From NCBI GenBank assembly GCA_015056415.1, contig SVGJ01000007.1, positions 20,567 through 84,566 on the forward strand: a DNA stretch of 64,000 bases. The letters are read 5' to 3'. The stretch comes from Clostridiales bacterium (GTDB lineage Bacteria > Bacillota > Clostridia > Christensenellales > Aristaeellaceae). The first letter of the stretch is position 1. Each line of letters opens with the position of its first letter. This document shows positions 49,845 to 58,845 of this stretch, piece after piece. A program made the translations under genes and the position numbers. Below the pieces are notes generated by a model that saw only the letters and a list, made by a program, of their open reading frames with translations, was not told the origin of the DNA and did not search any database.

Positions 49845-52751
49845 TTATCCTTCCTGCTTCACGCAGCGCAGCCAGCACAGACGCGCGTCGCCGGAGATCT
49901 TCAGCGTCATATCCACAGAGCCGCTCAGATCGCCCAGCGCCAGGGGGATCTCCACATTGGCGTAGATAGGCTTCTGCAGGGCGACGCGGGCAGGCTCATC
50001 CGCCCGGTTTTTGTTATCCTGCAGCTTGAAGGGCCGGGGATTGTAATCCACGGTGCTCCCCTGCCACGCGCCGGCGCTCCTGCCGTTCAGCAGCACCTCC
50101 ACCCGGCAGCCCGCGGCGCTCATCAGGTGGCACACCAGCTTGTCCGTCAGGGTGGCGGCATCCACATCACGGTAGATCAGGCAGCCTTCACCGTCACCGG
50201 CCGGAGCGGCGGCGGTAAAGCCATACTGGCCCTCGGTGAGGAGCATATTCCCGTAATCGTCATAGCACTCGGCGGGGATGCGCTCCTGCGCGTTGCGCAG
50301 GCCGGTGGTTTCGCCGGGGATCCCGATCTGCACGGTCAGGGGCAGCGTGCCGCTGGAGGGGCCAGCCGCCAGGGTGTAGCAGCCTGCCTCCACCATCAGC
50401 CGGCGGCTGATCACATCGTAGAAGCGCAATTCGTCCACCGGCACATCAATGCGCACCTGCCGGGTCTCGCCGGGAGCCACAGCCTTGAGCCGTTCAAAGC
50501 CCACCAGCTGCTTCAGGGGCTTTTTCACCCTGGAGGCGGGCGCCGTAGCGTAGAGCTGCGCCACCTCGTCGCTGATGACAGCGCCGGTGTTGGTCACATT
50601 GAAGCTGACCCGGATCGTCGCCTGATCCACCAGTTCCGCCTGCAGATCGCCGTAGGCGAAGGCAGTGTAGGTCAGGCCGTGGCCGAAGGGGTATTGCACC
50701 GGCCCGTCAAAATAGCGGTAGGTACGCTTGCCCTTGATGATATCGTAATCGTCTATATCCGGGAGCTGATCATCGCTCTGATACCAGGTCATGTTCAGAC
50801 GGCCTGCGGGGGCATTGCGGCCCAGCAGGGTTTCTGCCATGGCGGCGCCCATATCCTGCGCGCCGGTAGCGCTCCACACCACCGCGCGGGCATCGGTATG
50901 GAAGGCATAGGGATAGTTGCTGAACAGCACCATGACCGTGTTGGCATTGGCGGCGGTAACAGCGTCCATCAGCTCCTGCTGGACGGGCGGCAGCATGATG
51001 GTTTCGCGGTCGTGCTCCTCCTTGGCGTTCACCATGGACTGGCAGCCAAGGGCCAGCACCACCAGCTTCTTTTCCCGGGCCAGCGCCGCGGCGGCTTCCG
51101 CGCCGCGCTGCACCACCTGCATGGTAAAGGCAGTGGGCTCCATGCCCTCAGCCGTCACCAGAAGATCGTTTTCGTCCATGGCGAGAGGCGTATCAAACCG
51201 GCTCCTCAGCGCCAGGGTGCCATCCGGCCGGGCCTGCATACGGAACAGCTCGGCGATGTGCCAGCTGAACACCTCCCTGGCCGTGGCCGTCACAGGAGAC
51301 GTACCCACCGCCAGCGCCTCGGGATCGATGGTGAGATACTTGCCATTGCTGGTGCTGCGGAAGTTGAAGCTTCCCTCGCCCCAGTCCTCCTTGATGAACA
51401 CCTCCGGCGTATCGCCAAGGCGGACATTTCCCTGTTCATCAAGGCACAGAGCCTTTCCATCCGCGTGGAAGGTCACCCGGTCGTGGCCATCGCAGCAGGC
51501 CACCCCACCCAGCAGCTGCTCCATGCCCTGCTTCAGCGTGGTGCGGAAGGTCGCCGCGCCACCGTACCAATCCTGATGCCAGGCGTCGGCCAGCGGGCCG
51601 ATGAGGGCGATGTCCTCCGCCTGCGCGTCCGCCAGGGGTAGCATACCGTCGTTCTCCAGCAGCACAACGGCCTCGCGGGACACCTGATGGCAGATCGCCT
51701 GATGCTTTTCGCAGCCCAGATCGTCCTCCGTCACCCGGTCGTAGGGGTTAAGTCCCTCCGCGTCATACACGCCCAGGCGCAGCTTGGTGTACAGCACATT
51801 ACGCAGGGCGGTATCCACATCCGCCTCCGTCAGCAGGCCCAGCTCATAGGCCTCCTTCGCCGCGGGGTACACCAGCTCAAGCGGGTCAGACATGCTGTCC
51901 ACGCCGGCCTTGACGGCATTTGCCACCGTCTCGGCGTGCATGCCATAGGTGTGGGCGTGGGTCACCACCAGGCCCATGGCGCCGCCATCACCCACGGCGT
52001 GGGTCAGGCCATATTGCTTCTTCAGGATGTCCAGCACCTCGCGGTTGAGGATGCCCGGAACGCCGTTGATGCGGTTGTAGGCGGTCATGACGGCCTCGGC
52101 ACCGCCCTTCCGTATCACCCGGCGGAAGGGCTCCAGATACAATTCGTACTTATTTCGGGGATCCACCGAGGAGTTCTTCCACACGCGGCCCCGTTCGGTA
52201 TTGTTGGCATAGAAATGCTTCAGCGTGGCGGCCACGCGGATGTAGCGCGGATCATCGCCCCGCATGCCGCGCACAAAGCCGGAGGCCATCTCGCCGGTGA
52301 GGAAGGGATCCTCGCCATAGGCTTCCTCGTTGCGGCCCCAGCGGGGATCACGCTCGATATCCACCGTGGGCGCCCAGCGGCACAGGCCACGGCCATGATG
52401 CCGATGATGCAGCACACGGGCCTCGATACCCGTGACCATACCGGCTTGACGCAGGATTTCCGGATCCCAGGTGGCGCTCATGCCAATGGGCTGGGGGAAG
52501 GAAGTGGTGGGCTCCGGAGCGCGGCGCATGGAGGGCGGGCCCTGATCGTTGCGGGCCTGCACACCGTGAGCCGCCTCGCCGCCCACGCCAACGCCGGGAA
52601 TCCCCAGACGCTCCAGGTCGGCCCGGCCGCCGCCGGAAAGCCACATGAGCTTTTCGTCCATGGTCATGGCCTTCAGCAGCCAGCTGATACGCTCTTCATC
52701 CGTGCGGGAAGCATCCCAAAAAGGCGTGGTTCTGTCAATTTTGAAAGTCAT
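49845..52751 (-). CDS. GH3 beta-glycosidase (beta-glucosidase/xylosidase-like) with inserted and C-terminal domains
   Basis: 968 residues from the ATG at 52751 behind AAGGAG; the 31-codon upstream frame is not needed. GH3 barrel: WLSGGGRADLERLGIPGVGVGGEAAHGV, TVDIERDPRWGRNEEAYGEDP near 129-149, Lys178-His179 in TLKHF, nucleophile Asp255 in AVGDGGAMG. Between the barrel and the second GH3 domain there is an insert (about 430-540: DRVTFHADGKALCLDEQ...FNFRSTSNGKYLTIDPEAL) resembling a beta-trefoil/fascin fold. Fn3-like domain near 700-790, and a C-terminal CBM6-like part near 830-965. No signal peptide. Likely cleaves terminal beta-glucose, xylose or arabinose of imported oligosaccharides. Confidence 0.9.
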   Translation of the reverse strand: MTFKIDRTTPFWDASRTDEERISWLLKAMTMDEKLMWLSGGGRADLERLGIPGVGVGGEAAHGVQARNDQGPPSMRRAPEPTTSFPQPIGMSATWDPEILRQAGMVTGIEARVLHHRHHGRGLCRWAPTVDIERDPRWGRNEEAYGEDPFLTGEMASGFVRGMRGDDPRYIRVAATLKHFYANNTERGRVWKNSSVDPRNKYELYLEPFRRVIRKGGAEAVMTAYNRINGVPGILNREVLDILKKQYGLTHAVGDGGAMGLVVTHAHTYGMHAETVANAVKAGVDSMSDPLELVYPAAKEAYELGLLTEADVDTALRNVLYTKLRLGVYDAEGLNPYDRVTEDDLGCEKHQAICHQVSREAVVLLENDGMLPLADAQAEDIALIGPLADAWHQDWYGGAATFRTTLKQGMEQLLGGVACCDGHDRVTFHADGKALCLDEQGNVRLGDTPEVFIKEDWGEGSFNFRSTSNGKYLTIDPEALAVGTSPVTATAREVFSWHIAELFRMQARPDGTLALRSRFDTPLAMDENDLLVTAEGMEPTAFTMQVVQRGAEAAAALAREKKLVVLALGCQSMVNAKEEHDRETIMLPPVQQELMDAVTAANANTVMVLFSNYPYAFHTDARAVVWSATGAQDMGAAMAETLLGRNAPAGRLNMTWYQSDDQLPDIDDYDIIKGKRTYRYFDGPVQYPFGHGLTYTAFAYGDLQAELVDQATIRVSFNVTNTGAVISDEVAQLYATAPASRVKKPLKQLVGFERLKAVAPGETRQVRIDVPVDELRFYDVISRRLMVEAGCYTLAAGPSSGTLPLTVQIGIPGETTGLRNAQERIPAECYDDYGNMLLTEGQYGFTAAAPAGDGEGCLIYRDVDAATLTDKLVCHLMSAAGCRVEVLLNGRSAGAWQGSTVDYNPRPFKLQDNKNRADEPARVALQKPIYANVEIPLALGDLSGSVDMTLKISGDARLCWLRCVKQEG

Positions 52752-52836
52752 GGTGTTTTCTCCTTGAACGTACGATTTCGTTACCAGAAGCATAGCATAT
52801 TTCCCCTTGGAAAGATAGTCCCGCGCCGTAATTTTT

Positions 52837-54276
52837 TCATTCAATTCGCAGCGTTTTGATCAGTTTCCCTTCCCTGTCCGTCACCAGGCGCACCCCGCAG
52901 GGGGACTGCAGCCGCTGCCGGCCGTTTATCATTACACGGGCGTTTGCGCCGTCGCTCTCGATGCGGTATGTCATATCCCCCCAGACCTGCTCATAGGTGT
53001 AGCGACAGCCGCTGCCCAGGCTGAACCACATCTCCCCCATCTGCATGGTCACGCCCCAGATATGGGCAATGTACTCCAGCACCGAAAGCAGAGTGGGGCC
53101 ATAGCTGTCCTGCACGGGATCGCCGCTGCCGGGCAGCATGGGCTCCTTGGTAATGGCGGACACCCGACTGGGCGCCCCGGTGAAGGGATCGAACTGCTGG
53201 GTGAACACATACCCGCCCCGGATCACCGCGCCGATCAGCTTCTTCCCCAGGGCAGTTACCAGCTTCTCATAACCGTAGCGCTCCAGCGCCAGAATCGCCC
53301 GTTGATAGGTCAGGCCCTCGCACTGACCGCTCCAGTTGTTTTCCGGCGCGTTGCGGAAGGCGGGATCGTTCACCGCCACCGAGGGCAGGGGCAGCTCCGT
53401 CCAGAATTCCGCCGGGTCAGTCAGATGCTCCCGCACGAACCTGTCGGCCATCGCCTGTGAAAAGGAGCCCCAGTACATACACCGCAGATTGTTGTGGGTC
53501 AGGATGGGCATGGTGTTGCCGTACCTGTCCCGGTCGTAGCAGGCGCCCTTTTCCTCATCCCACAGGCAGGCCTTCAGCGCGGCGGCCACCGCCTCTGCGG
53601 CAGCGCGCCAACGGCTTTCCTGTCCATCGTTCCGGATGCGGCTGATGGTGGCCAGCGTATCCCGGGCAGCATAGGAGAACGACATGACGTCCATGGAGGC
53701 CATGGGTACCACGTTGCTGCACTCGGGCGGGGCGTCAGTAACGCAGTAGTTGGGAGCGTCGCCGTAGCGGACAGCATTGTCCTCGCCGGTATCATACACG
53801 CAGAAGGATTCCAGGCAGCCGTCGCCATCGGAATCCCTGGTACGCCAGAGATAAGCGTCGAATTTTTCCAGCGCGGCGGCCAATTCATCCAGATAACCCC
53901 TGTCCTCCCCAGCCCAGTAATACATATTCAGCGCCGGCCAGGGGAAGCAGAAGCCCTGGAATTTGTTGAACTGCGGCTCCACCGTTCCATCCGGCAACGC
54001 CTGGATGGAGCCAGCCAGCCGCCCGTCCTCCCGCTGGGTGCGGATGAACAGCAGCTGGTTGTTCATGGCGGCGGTCATGTTGCGCTTGGCGTACATCTCG
54101 CCGCCCATGGGCTGGGTCTCCAGCCAGATCTTCTCATACCCGCCGCCCTCCACCAGCACCTGCCGGTCGCCGAACATCTGCAGGTTGCTCAGGCACCTGG
54201 CGCAGGCCACGTCATAAAGGCGCTGCAGGGCAGGATCCTCCGCATGGAAGGCCACGCCCGTCCGGGGATAGCTCAT
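52837..54276 (-). CDS. (alpha/alpha)6-barrel glycoside hydrolase (MGH1/GH63-like)
   Basis: 479 residues from the ATG at 54276, seven nt after GGAGG and overlapping the MATE stop by 4 nt (ATGA). Helical-barrel features: PTQMFGDRQVLVEGG-type opening (LSNLQMFGDRQVLVEGGGYEKIW), WPALNMYYWAGEDRGYLDELAAALEKFDAYLWRTRDSDGDGCLESFCVYDTGEDN (the 'D.dgdGL.E....GEDn' calcium/catalytic stretch near 125-178), and NNWSGQCEGLTYQRAILALERYGY near 310. It resembles mannosylglycerate hydrolase/GH63-like and trehalase-like enzymes. The likely substrate is an alpha-linked sugar; not determinable. Translationally coupled to MATE. Confidence 0.7.
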   Translation of the reverse strand: MSYPRTGVAFHAEDPALQRLYDVACARCLSNLQMFGDRQVLVEGGGYEKIWLETQPMGGEMYAKRNMTAAMNNQLLFIRTQREDGRLAGSIQALPDGTVEPQFNKFQGFCFPWPALNMYYWAGEDRGYLDELAAALEKFDAYLWRTRDSDGDGCLESFCVYDTGEDNAVRYGDAPNYCVTDAPPECSNVVPMASMDVMSFSYAARDTLATISRIRNDGQESRWRAAAEAVAAALKACLWDEEKGACYDRDRYGNTMPILTHNNLRCMYWGSFSQAMADRFVREHLTDPAEFWTELPLPSVAVNDPAFRNAPENNWSGQCEGLTYQRAILALERYGYEKLVTALGKKLIGAVIRGGYVFTQQFDPFTGAPSRVSAITKEPMLPGSGDPVQDSYGPTLLSVLEYIAHIWGVTMQMGEMWFSLGSGCRYTYEQVWGDMTYRIESDGANARVMINGRQRLQSPCGVRLVTDREGKLIKTLRIE

Positions 54277-55667
54277 GCCGCTTCCTCCTTCTCCCTTTGG
54301 CGGATCATTCGTATCACGGGGATCGCCATCAAGATAGCGGTCACGCCGGTCATCACGTTGGAGATCATCATGGTCAGACCCACCGCCTCCACCCCCAGGC
54401 TGGTGAAGCGCTGAAACGCCCACAGCACCGGCACCCGATACAGGAATACCCGCGAGGCATTCAGCGCCATGGTGCGCTTGGTATACCCATAGCCCATGAG
54501 CAGCGCCATGGTGGCAGAGTTGACGCCCAGGGTGATGTACCCCAGCATTTCCCAGCGGTGGATGCTGACGATCATCGCCTGGAAGTCCGGGTCGAAATGG
54601 CTCTGGGATCGGGCGAATATCCCCGCCAGCCACGGCAGGCACAGCGAGGCGGCGGCCAGCCCCAGCACGCCGATGCACACATTCACGCCGATCAGCAGGA
54701 AGTAAAACTGCAGCGTGCGGCGATGCTGCCCCGCGCCCCTGTTCTGGCTGATGAGAGGCGCCGTGCCATCGGTCAGGCCCTGATGCCACGAGGTGGTCAG
54801 TCCGCCAATGTTGTTGGAAATCCCCAGCGCACCCACCGTCAGCGCGCCGTACATACCGGACATGGCGTTGACGATCACCTTGCCCGCCGCGAAGAGCATC
54901 TTTTCTGCCGAGACGGGATAGGCCAGGTTCACCATCGGGCCCACGGTGTCACGCTTCAGTCGCACCTCCCGCAGGGAGAACCGGAAAGCGCCCGCATCCC
55001 GGGGCATGGTGCACAGGGCATAGGCCAGCACCAGCGTCTGTCCCACCAGCGTAGCCGCCGCGATCAGGATCAGCCCGCCCTTCACCACATAGACAAACAG
55101 GGCAGAAAGCGCCAGCTTCACCAGGATCACCGCCAGATTCAGCAGAAGGATCTTTCTGGCGTGGCCCCGGCTGCGCTCAATGGCGATGTACACCGTATTG
55201 AAGAAGCCCACCACCAGCGAAAGTATCTCCACCCGGAAGTACCCGCTCCCCGTGGCAATAAGGCTATCCGGCGTGCGCAGCAGCCGCAGGAAGGGCTCGG
55301 CAAAGGGGATCAGCGTCAGGGCGATGACCCCGGCCACCAGCACCGCCATGGCGTATACCGTGGAGACCCGGCGGCACACCAGCCGGTCATCCCCCTGCCC
55401 GTATGCCTCGGCGATCTTGATGCTGCCGCCCACCGCAAGGCCTGTGCCCAGCGCGTTGACCATCAGCGTAATCTGGCTCAGGCAGGCCACCGCCGATACC
55501 GCGTCCGACCCGATGTGGGAGGCCATCAGCGCGTCCAGCACCTTGAAGATGGACTGCAGCGCCTGATACAGCGCCAGCGGAGCCGAGACCGTCAGCAGCA
55601 CCCGCAGGGGCGGTGCGCTGAGGGCGTAGGCACGGAATGTTTCGTCTTTCCTGGAAAACCCAGCCAT
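54273..55667 (-). CDS. MATE family efflux/transport protein
   Basis: 464 residues from the ATG at 55667 (GGAGG 6 nt before). Twelve TM helices in two halves: ALYQALQSIFKVLDALMASHIGSDAVSAVACLSQITLMVNALGTGLAVGGSIKIAEAYGQGD (30-92, typical NorM/DinF start) and GALTVGALGISNNIGGLTTSWHQGLTDGTAPLISQNRGAG (265-305). MATE carriers use Na+ or H+ to export drugs or other solutes; in this setting sugar or lipid export is also possible. It overlaps the downstream hydrolase gene by 4 nt, an unusual pair. Confidence 0.9.
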   Translation of the reverse strand: MAGFSRKDETFRAYALSAPPLRVLLTVSAPLALYQALQSIFKVLDALMASHIGSDAVSAVACLSQITLMVNALGTGLAVGGSIKIAEAYGQGDDRLVCRRVSTVYAMAVLVAGVIALTLIPFAEPFLRLLRTPDSLIATGSGYFRVEILSLVVGFFNTVYIAIERSRGHARKILLLNLAVILVKLALSALFVYVVKGGLILIAAATLVGQTLVLAYALCTMPRDAGAFRFSLREVRLKRDTVGPMVNLAYPVSAEKMLFAAGKVIVNAMSGMYGALTVGALGISNNIGGLTTSWHQGLTDGTAPLISQNRGAGQHRRTLQFYFLLIGVNVCIGVLGLAAASLCLPWLAGIFARSQSHFDPDFQAMIVSIHRWEMLGYITLGVNSATMALLMGYGYTKRTMALNASRVFLYRVPVLWAFQRFTSLGVEAVGLTMMISNVMTGVTAILMAIPVIRMIRQREKEEAA

Positions 55668-55680
55668 GCTTTTCCTCCGA

Positions 55681-55714
55681 AAAAAGCGCGCACTCCTCAC
55701 AAGGGAATGCGCGG
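55681..55714 (-). terminator. Intrinsic terminator between MsmX-type ATPase and MATE genes
   Basis: CGCGCA (55688-55693) / TGCGCG (55709-55714) with an inner TCC/GGA, then TTTTTT on the minus strand leading straight into the MATE ribosome site. Confidence 0.7.
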
Positions 55715-55732
55715 CTTGTTGGTATGATGGGA

Positions 55733-56809
55733 TCAGATGACCTGCTCGGTCTCGGCGTCGAAGAGGTACACGCTCTCCACAGGAATGGAGAAGACCACTT
55801 CGCTGTCCATTGCGGGGATCTCGTGGGGGGTGACCTTCAGGATGGCCTTGTCGCTGTCCACATCCACATAGACGTTGGCGTTGTCGCCCAGCATCTCAGT
55901 CAGCTCCACCATGCCGGAAACAGTATAGGCGTCAGCCTGCCCGCCCAGGACGACTGCCTCGGGCCGGAAGCCAAAGACGATGTCCTTGCCCTCGTACTCG
56001 GCGATACGTTCACCCAGCTTCTTGCTCAGGTCGATGCAGTGGCTGCCCACATGAATGCAGCCCTTTTCCACCCTGCGGCGGATGAAGTTCATGGGCGGCT
56101 CGCCGATGAAGCCGGCCACAAACATATTCGCAGGGTTGAAGTAGACCTCCTTGGGGGTACCCACCTGCTGCACATAGCCATCCTTCATCACCACGATACG
56201 GTCCGCCATGGTCATGGCCTCGGTCTGGTCGTGGGTGACGTAGATGGTGGTGGCGCCGGTCTCGCGGTGGATCTGGGTGATCTCGGAGCGCATGGTCACG
56301 CGCTGCTTGGCGTCCAGGTTGGAAAGGGGCTCATCCATCAGGAAGATGCCCACCTTGCGGATGATGGAGCGGCCCACGGCCACGCGCTGGCGCTGGCCGC
56401 CGGAAAGGGCGCGGGGCATACGGTCCAGGTAATCCGTCAGGCCAAGGATCTTGGCGGTCTTCTGCACCCGCTCCTCGATGACGTCCTCGTCCACACCCTG
56501 CAGGTTCAACCCGAAGGCCAGGTTGTCATACACGGTCATGTTGGGATAAAGCGCATAGCTCTGGAACACCATGGCGACCTCGCGCTCGCGGGGGGCCCAG
56601 TTGTTGGCCAGCTCGCCGTCGATCAGGAACTCGCCCTTGCTGATGTCCTCCAGGCCGGCGATCATGCGCAGCGTGGTGGACTTGCCGCAGCCGGAGGGAC
56701 CGACAAACACGATGAACTCACCCCGCTCAGCCTCCATATTGAAGTCGTGTACGGCATGGAAACCGTTGGGGTAGATCTTGTTGATGTTCTTCAGCGTAAG
56801 GTATGCCAT
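55733..56809 (-). CDS. msmX: Sugar ABC transporter ATPase (MsmX/UgpC type), copy 1
   Basis: 358 residues, ATG nine nt after AAGGAG. Walker A GPSGCGKST at 38-46, Q-loop in VFQSYALYPNMTVYDN near 82, signature ALSGGQRQRVAVGRS near 134, Walker B IFLMDEPLSNLD near 156, switch His in VTHDQTEA near 192. C-terminal regulatory OB/TOBE region (235-358; IVFGFRPEAVVLGG). MsmX-like ATPases serve several permease pairs, so it could energise the LplBC importer at 42659-44548, which lacks an ATPase. Divergent from an AraC gene with a palindromic operator between them. Confidence 0.95.
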   Translation of the reverse strand: MAYLTLKNINKIYPNGFHAVHDFNMEAERGEFIVFVGPSGCGKSTTLRMIAGLEDISKGEFLIDGELANNWAPREREVAMVFQSYALYPNMTVYDNLAFGLNLQGVDEDVIEERVQKTAKILGLTDYLDRMPRALSGGQRQRVAVGRSIIRKVGIFLMDEPLSNLDAKQRVTMRSEITQIHRETGATTIYVTHDQTEAMTMADRIVVMKDGYVQQVGTPKEVYFNPANMFVAGFIGEPPMNFIRRRVEKGCIHVGSHCIDLSKKLGERIAEYEGKDIVFGFRPEAVVLGGQADAYTVSGMVELTEMLGDNANVYVDVDSDKAILKVTPHEIPAMDSEVVFSIPVESVYLFDAETEQVI

Positions 56810-56858
56810 AGCGATTTGCTCCTTTACTTGGCGGTTTGCGGTAATTTCCTCCCCGGGA

Positions 56859-56887
56859 TAGACAAAACCGACTTATTTTGGTACAAT
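56859..56887 (+). promoter_or_regulatory. Promoter of the second AraC gene
   Basis: -35 TAGACA (56859-56864), 17-nt spacer, -10 TACAAT (56882-56887), 32 nt before the start codon. Confidence 0.65.
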
Positions 56888-56894
56888 ACCAAAA
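56876..56894. promoter_or_regulatory. Perfect palindromic operator overlapping the AraC -10
   Basis: TTTTGGTA (56876-56883), CAA centre, TACCAAAA (56887-56894): perfect 8-bp arms covering the -10 of the AraC promoter in the 109-nt gap to the divergent msmX gene. Confidence 0.6.
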
Positions 56895-56918
56895 AGGATG
56901 ATCCTTCGAGGTGACATG

Positions 56919-57710
56919 ATGAACGACATTATCTTCGCCGGCAAGCACGTGCTTACCTACAATGTGAGCCGGCACAAGCATAAGAACTGGGAGCTGATCT
57001 ATTGCACAGGGGATTCGGGCAGATTCGTCTTCAGCGATCTTGAGCTCCCCTATGCCGAGGGCGACATCGTGGTGATCCCGCCGGACATCCCCCACGAGAA
57101 CGTGAGCAGCGCCGGCTTTACCAACATCCACCTGAACATCGACAACGCCACCCTGGCCTTCCGCCAGCCCACCGTGGTGCGGGACGATGTGAACCAATCC
57201 CTCCGCCACCTGTTTGCCGACGCCTATTACCTCTTCTGCGGTGATCCGGAGCGCCGGGCAGCGCTGCTTTCCTCCTATGGCAATCTGATCGTGCGGCACA
57301 TCAGCCTGAGCCGCGCCTCCCACCCGAAGAACCGGGTCGTGGAGGAGATCGAGCAAAGCATCGTGCAGAACTACGCCAACCCGAATTACGAGCTGGACGA
57401 GGTCCTCGCCTCCATGCCCTACTGCTATGATTACCTGTGCAGGCTTTTCCGGCAGGAGGTGTGTACCACGCCCCACAAATACCTGACCAACCTGCGCCTG
57501 CAGGTGGCGGCGGATATGCTCCTCTCCGGTTATGCAGAGGGCGGCATTGCCGAGATCGCCCATATGTGCGGCTTCCGGGATCCGTTGTATTTCTCCCGCC
57601 TGTTCAAAAAGCGCTACGAGGTCTCCCCCAGCGTGTACTGCCGGCAGAAGATGCAGGAGCAGTTGGCGGAAGCGGATTCCGACAGCCAGAAGATCACGCT
57701 TTCGGAATGA
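56919..57710 (+). CDS. AraC-family transcriptional regulator, second
   Basis: 263 residues from the ATG at 56919, five nt after GAGGTG. Cupin-type N-terminal domain (NVSRHKHKNWELIYCTGDSGRFVFSDLELPYAEGDIVVIPPDIPHEN, 15-62) and C-terminal HTH pair: YELDEVLASMPYCYDYLCRLFRQEVCTTPHKYLTNLRLQ near 158-196 and GIAEIAHMCGFRDPLYFSRLFKKRYEVSPSVYCR near 209-242. Divergent from msmX and convergent with GH105, whose 3' end it overlaps by 17 nt. It probably controls msmX and/or the GH105 set and itself through the palindrome at 56876. Confidence 0.92.
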   Translation: MNDIIFAGKHVLTYNVSRHKHKNWELIYCTGDSGRFVFSDLELPYAEGDIVVIPPDIPHENVSSAGFTNIHLNIDNATLAFRQPTVVRDDVNQSLRHLFADAYYLFCGDPERRAALLSSYGNLIVRHISLSRASHPKNRVVEEIEQSIVQNYANPNYELDEVLASMPYCYDYLCRLFRQEVCTTPHKYLTNLRLQVAADMLLSGYAEGGIAEIAHMCGFRDPLYFSRLFKKRYEVSPSVYCRQKMQEQLAEADSDSQKITLSE

Positions 57711-58827
57711 TGCGGCGGACCTCCGTATAGGCCAGCACCAGCGGCGCCACGCCCTTGGCGTCGTTGTTCACCACCGGCTCGGAGATGTAATACGCGTAGG
57801 TGCCGTCCCTGCGGCGGTTGTTTTCCGGGCCAAGGCCCGCCACCAGGCAGATGCCGCCCAGATCGATCCCCTCATCATGGAAAGCAAGATATTTTGCCAC
57901 AATGCCGTCGAAGGTCTTCTGACCCTTGGCGGCATATTCTTTGGGCAGGATACCCAGCCGCGCGCCCTTGAGCATGGCGTAGGCCATCATGCTGCTGCCG
58001 CTGGTCTCCAGGTAATTGCCCGGGCGGCCCGGATGATCCACCACCTGCCAGTACATACCGGTGGCCTCGTCCGCATAGGGCAGAAGGCCCGCCATCATTT
58101 CCAGCAGCAGCGCGGCGACCTCGCTACGCTCGCTGCCCTGGGGCAGGGTTTCCGCCAGATCCACCAGCGCGATGGCAAACCACCCCATGGCCCGGAGCCA
58201 GAAGCTCTGGGAAAGGCCGGTTTCCTTATCCGCCCAGAAGGCTGTGCGGCTGGCGTCATAGCCGTGGCAGTACAGACGCTTCTGCTCATCGAACATATGC
58301 CGGCGAACAACGCGCAGCTGCTTCACCACATCGGAATAATCGCTCTGGCCGAAGTGCTTCTCGTACATGGCGGCGAAAACCTGCGCCATGTAGATGCCGT
58401 CCAGCCACACCTGATTGGGATAGATCGCCTTGTGCCACCAGCTGCCCTCGTGGGTACGGGGCTGCTCCAGCAGGGCCCGGTGCAGCTTATCGGCCGCCAG
58501 GCGGTACTTTTCCTTTCCCGTCATCTGATACAGGGGGAAGAGCACCCTGCCCTCGTTGATATCGTCCAGGGTCTGCTTGTCTCTTTCCCAGGTGCGGATG
58601 GAGCCATCCTCGCCAATGAAGCTGTCCACGAATGTCTCCACAAAATCGGAATACCGCCTGTCCTCCAGGATCCGGGCCATTTCCAGCAACGCAGTCAGCA
58701 TACAGCCGTCGATGTAGTTCCACGAGGCCGCCTTGCCCTGGCGCATCCGCTCGATATTCCAGGCAGTCCTTTCAGGAGAAGACTGTTCAATGAGATGCAG
58801 CACGTAACTGTCGATCTTTTTGTACAT
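57694..58827 (-). CDS. GH105 unsaturated rhamnogalacturonyl hydrolase
   Basis: 377 residues from the ATG at 58827 (GGAGG seven nt before); an ATG two codons earlier abuts that site. (alpha/alpha)6 barrel of the YteR/YesR type. It removes the unsaturated galacturonic acid that pectate/rhamnogalacturonan lyases leave at chain ends. Key residue Asp143 in NQVWLDGIYMAQ matches the YteR catalytic Asp, and WHKAIYP, RAMGWFAIALVDL and ETSGSSMMAYAM are family motifs. No signal peptide. Last gene of the ABC-membrane protein operon (18-nt gap), which points that transporter to pectin-derived oligosaccharides. Confidence 0.93.
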   Translation of the reverse strand: MYKKIDSYVLHLIEQSSPERTAWNIERMRQGKAASWNYIDGCMLTALLEMARILEDRRYSDFVETFVDSFIGEDGSIRTWERDKQTLDDINEGRVLFPLYQMTGKEKYRLAADKLHRALLEQPRTHEGSWWHKAIYPNQVWLDGIYMAQVFAAMYEKHFGQSDYSDVVKQLRVVRRHMFDEQKRLYCHGYDASRTAFWADKETGLSQSFWLRAMGWFAIALVDLAETLPQGSERSEVAALLLEMMAGLLPYADEATGMYWQVVDHPGRPGNYLETSGSSMMAYAMLKGARLGILPKEYAAKGQKTFDGIVAKYLAFHDEGIDLGGICLVAGLGPENNRRRDGTYAYYISEPVVNNDAKGVAPLVLAYTEVRRIIPKA

Positions 58828-58845
58828 CCGCATCCCTCCAATCTG

